Shown here: one piece after another, positions 62,148 to 64,000 of the stretch
Numbering within the stretch: position 1 is the first letter of the stretch
Layout: every line of letters begins with the position of its first letter
Source: Butyrivibrio sp. UBA3740
Lineage (GTDB): Bacteria; Bacillota; Clostridia; Lachnospirales; Lachnospiraceae
Reading direction: 5' to 3'
Length of the DNA: 64,000 nt
NCBI GenBank assembly: GCA_002372465.1
Contig: DFGW01000064.1
Location: 1-64,000 of the forward strand
Translations under genes and position numbers: made by a program
Notes under the pieces: model-generated
What the model was told of the DNA's origin: nothing
What the model saw: the letters and a program-made list of their open reading frames with translations, nothing else
The model's database searches: none

Positions 62148-62911
62148 TGTCTAAGGAAAAGTTAAAGCTTCCAAGAGTCACACTGGTGGCAATGACCAGC
62201 GTGGATATATATGAGACCATAAGGGCCATGATGTACAGCATGAGGGGCATTGAGTTTGGTGATGCGGTTCTTATCACGGACAAGAAGCCATGGTATCTGC
62301 CAAAGAACATCAGATACAGTCACACCTCCAAGCTGGACGACATTGACAAGTTCAACTACAAGATGGTCTATGAGCTGCACAGACACATAAACACAGATTT
62401 TGCGCTGGTGGTGCATGCTGACGGATTTGTGGTCCATCCTGAATGCTGGATGGATGAGTTCCTTAACTACGATTATATTGGCTCGCCCTGGCCACTTCCT
62501 AAGAATGACTATGCCTACAGGGATGAGAGGGGTAACATCTGCAGGGTTGGAAACAGTGTGTCCCTCAGGTCTAAGCGTCTTATGGAGTTCCCTGAAAAGC
62601 ACCACATGGAATGGCAGAGGGTTGATGACGGATTTTACAACGAGGACATCTTCATCTGCTGTCACTCAAGGAATGCCATGGAGAAAGAGGATCTTTTGTG
62701 GGCGCCCTTTGAGGTGGCGCTGCACTTTGGAAGGGAGCATCCCCTTCCTGAGAATAAGGGGATCAAGCCCTTTATATTCCATAAATGGTGGGGAGAGAAC
62801 GCTTCCTATCCGCATTTTTACAGCCCCAAGAAGCGCCTTAAGAGGGCCATAAGACCACTTCTTTTCTGGAGAAGAACTAAGAAGTGGAAGGAGGAGCACG
62901 GTATTCAATGA
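62147..62911 (+). CDS. DUF5672-family protein, putative glycosyltransferase
   Basis: The 254-residue protein starts at GTG 62147, overlapping the previous stop. It has PRVTLVAMTSVDIYETIRAM, AVLITDKKPWYLPKNIR, FALVVHADGFVVHPECWMDE (a DxF/DxD-like strand, about residue 90), YDYIGSPWPLP, VGNSVSLRSKRLMEFPE and NEDIFICCHSRNAMEK. These match DUF5672, a family common in surface-glycan loci with a GT-A-like pattern. It has no membrane helix. I infer a glycosyltransferase role from the motif pattern and the neighbours; the substrate is unknown. Confidence 0.75.
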   Translation: MSKEKLKLPRVTLVAMTSVDIYETIRAMMYSMRGIEFGDAVLITDKKPWYLPKNIRYSHTSKLDDIDKFNYKMVYELHRHINTDFALVVHADGFVVHPECWMDEFLNYDYIGSPWPLPKNDYAYRDERGNICRVGNSVSLRSKRLMEFPEKHHMEWQRVDDGFYNEDIFICCHSRNAMEKEDLLWAPFEVALHFGREHPLPENKGIKPFIFHKWWGENASYPHFYSPKKRLKRAIRPLLFWRRTKKWKEEHGIQ

Positions 62912-63969
62912 CATTTTCGATCATTATTCCTGTCCATAATGGGGAGAAGTACCTGAAGGATACGGTGGAATCTGTCCTTGGTCAGATTAAGGACGACGAT
63001 GCGTTCAGTGCCGAGATCCTGCTGGTGGAGAATGCATCTGAGGATGACAGTCCTATAATATGCGACAGGTTTGCGTCGGAACATAACTGCGTCACAAGCT
63101 TTCATCAGGGCAGGTTAGGTGCTTATGGTGCCAGAAGATTCGGCATGGAAAAGGCACAGGGTGATTGGCTTGTTTTTGCTGATGCAGATGACGAAATGTG
63201 TCAGGGGGGACTTTCCAAACTCTGGCGATGTATCGCCTCTTTCCCTGACTATGAAAAAGCTCCGGATATAATTTTGTACAACTGGAATGAGCTAAAAAAT
63301 GAAGGGGGCCTGGTTAAGACCTATCCTTTTGAAGCCATGAAGGTCTACTGGGGAGTGGACAAAAGAGCTTTCTATGATCTGATGTGCGATGGCGATTCCA
63401 TTAATGCCCCCTGGAACAAATGCATAAAAAGAAGCCTGGCACTTAAAGCCCTTGAAAAGGAAGGCGCAGGCTTTTTAAATCACGGAGAAGATTTGCTTCA
63501 GACGGCGGAATTTCTTGATCTTTCAAAGGGCATACTGTATCTTGATGAGGTGATCTATTCCTACAGAGACAACAATGAGGGGCTGACAGGGCGTTACCAT
63601 AAGGAATTTTTGGAGAATCAGGAGACTGCCTGGGAGAAATTTGATGCATATGCGGAGAAATGGGCTGAGGGTACGGACAGATACAGAGCTCGTATAGATG
63701 CCAGAAAGAGTCTCACCTGTGCTATAGCTGTTAAGAGCCTTTTATACTATTCAGGGCTTAAGGTTAGCACAATTAAAGGGCTGCTTAAAGAGCTGATGGA
63801 TAGCTCTTTTTATAAAAAGTATGCATCCTTAGATCTGCCACAGTGGGCCTGCGAGGAGGATGTGTTTGTTCACGGACTGATGACCGGTGACAATGCTTAT
63901 GGAAGGCTGGTGGCCTCCGGCAGGAAGCATGCCTTTAAACATTTCATAAAAGAGAGGATTGGCAGGTGA
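62908..63969 (+). CDS. GT2 glycosyltransferase
   Basis: I use ATG 62908 (353 residues), overlapping the previous stop by 4 bases; an in-frame GTG at 62884 would extend it by 8 residues. The GT-A domain shows MTFSIIIPVHNGEKYLKDTV, ILLVENASEDDSPIICDRF, GRLGAYGARRFGMEKAQGDW and LVFADADDEMCQGGLSKLW. DSINAPWNKCIKRSLALKAL and NHGEDLLQTAEFL are the later motifs. NAS instead of DGS in the first motif is a small departure from the family norm. The next gene begins in its final codon. Confidence 0.9.
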   Translation: MTFSIIIPVHNGEKYLKDTVESVLGQIKDDDAFSAEILLVENASEDDSPIICDRFASEHNCVTSFHQGRLGAYGARRFGMEKAQGDWLVFADADDEMCQGGLSKLWRCIASFPDYEKAPDIILYNWNELKNEGGLVKTYPFEAMKVYWGVDKRAFYDLMCDGDSINAPWNKCIKRSLALKALEKEGAGFLNHGEDLLQTAEFLDLSKGILYLDEVIYSYRDNNEGLTGRYHKEFLENQETAWEKFDAYAEKWAEGTDRYRARIDARKSLTCAIAVKSLLYYSGLKVSTIKGLLKELMDSSFYKKYASLDLPQWACEEDVFVHGLMTGDNAYGRLVASGRKHAFKHFIKERIGR

Positions 63970-64000
63970 AGGTTTACGACTGCATACCATTCTTTAACGA
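63966..64000 (+). CDS. N-terminus of a GT17-like glycosyltransferase, cut by window edge
   Basis: GTG at 63966 overlaps the previous stop and opens a frame reading MKVYDCIPFFN before the window ends. This short opening matches bacterial GT17 proteins (related to beta-1,4-mannosyl-glycoprotein GlcNAc transferase), which typically start with a YDCFPFFNE-like segment. Only 11 codons are visible, so the call is tentative. Confidence 0.5.
   Translation, partial: MKVYDCIPFFN

Noticed and set aside
1-64000. CRISPR arrays, tRNA or rRNA genes, insertion sequences and integrases
   Set aside because: I looked for regular direct repeats, cloverleaf-like sequences and transposase motifs in the gaps and found none. 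The gaps are too short (at most about 160 bases) to hold most of them.

Overview
The window is almost entirely one large locus for making and exporting cell-surface polysaccharide. It looks like a low- to mid-GC Firmicute of the Lachnospiraceae, close to Butyrivibrio or its relatives. This is an inference from heavy AGA/AGG arginine usage, Gram-positive ribosome-binding sites (GGAGG, GAGGA), occasional GTG/TTG starts, and a content of exopolysaccharide genes typical of that group; no housekeeping gene or rRNA is present to fix the taxon. All gene identities come from reading motifs by eye.

Layout. (a) 1-5897, minus strand, AT-rich: gmd and rmd make GDP-D-rhamnose, followed by a WecG/TagA (GT26) transferase and three GT4 glycosyltransferases, the last cut by the window edge. 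(b) 5898-6057: divergent control region. (c) 6058-6918: an AraC-family regulator. (d) From a clear promoter at 6928-6956 to the end of the window, all genes lie on the plus strand and are tightly packed or overlapping. 7013-18217 holds GT2/GT4 transferases, a WbaP-like phosphoglycosyl transferase and two GT-C membrane proteins. 18330-30697, behind an internal promoter overlapped by a long palindrome, holds a PglK-like ABC flippase, an acyltransferase-3, GtrA, a GtrB-like synthase, a WecE-like aminotransferase, a GNAT and three large membrane proteins. 30751-41740 holds a polymerase/ligase, a PglF/CapD-like dehydratase, a PglE-like aminotransferase, a PglC-like phosphoglycosyl transferase, an ATP-grasp enzyme, a PglA-like GT4, and a WbpO/WbpP pair making UDP-GalNAcA. 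41744-47977 holds two deacetylase-like proteins, three GT4 enzymes and a sugar formyltransferase. 48013-58288 holds two AsnB-like amidotransferases, an acyl carrier protein, a VOC protein, a GT4, an FkbH-like HAD enzyme, an MBOAT acyltransferase and an SGNH protein. 58394-64000, behind another promoter, holds an alpha-1,2-fucosyltransferase, a second ABC flippase, a divergent GT11-like protein, a DUF5672 protein, a GT2 and the start of a GT17 gene.

How they work together. Two kinds of phosphoglycosyl transferase (WbaP-like and PglC-like) would start glycans on undecaprenyl phosphate. Around 25 glycosyltransferases extend them, two paralogous ABC transporters flip them, and a Wzy/WaaL-type protein polymerises or ligates. 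Dedicated enzymes supply GDP-D-rhamnose, a UDP-4-amino-trideoxy sugar, UDP-GalNAcA (possibly amidated) and a formylated or acylated 4-amino sugar. Non-sugar decorations are suggested by the acyltransferases and deacetylases.

The most interesting candidate is the 49972-58288 cassette. Its carrier protein, FkbH-type loading enzyme, MBOAT and SGNH protein parallel DltC, DltA, DltB and DltD, but with a loading enzyme known for glyceryl transfer. This suggests a Dlt-like system that esterifies a surface polymer with glycerate or a derivative. No tRNA, rRNA, CRISPR array, insertion sequence or convincing intrinsic terminator was seen, and no stretch over about 160 bases lacks a gene.
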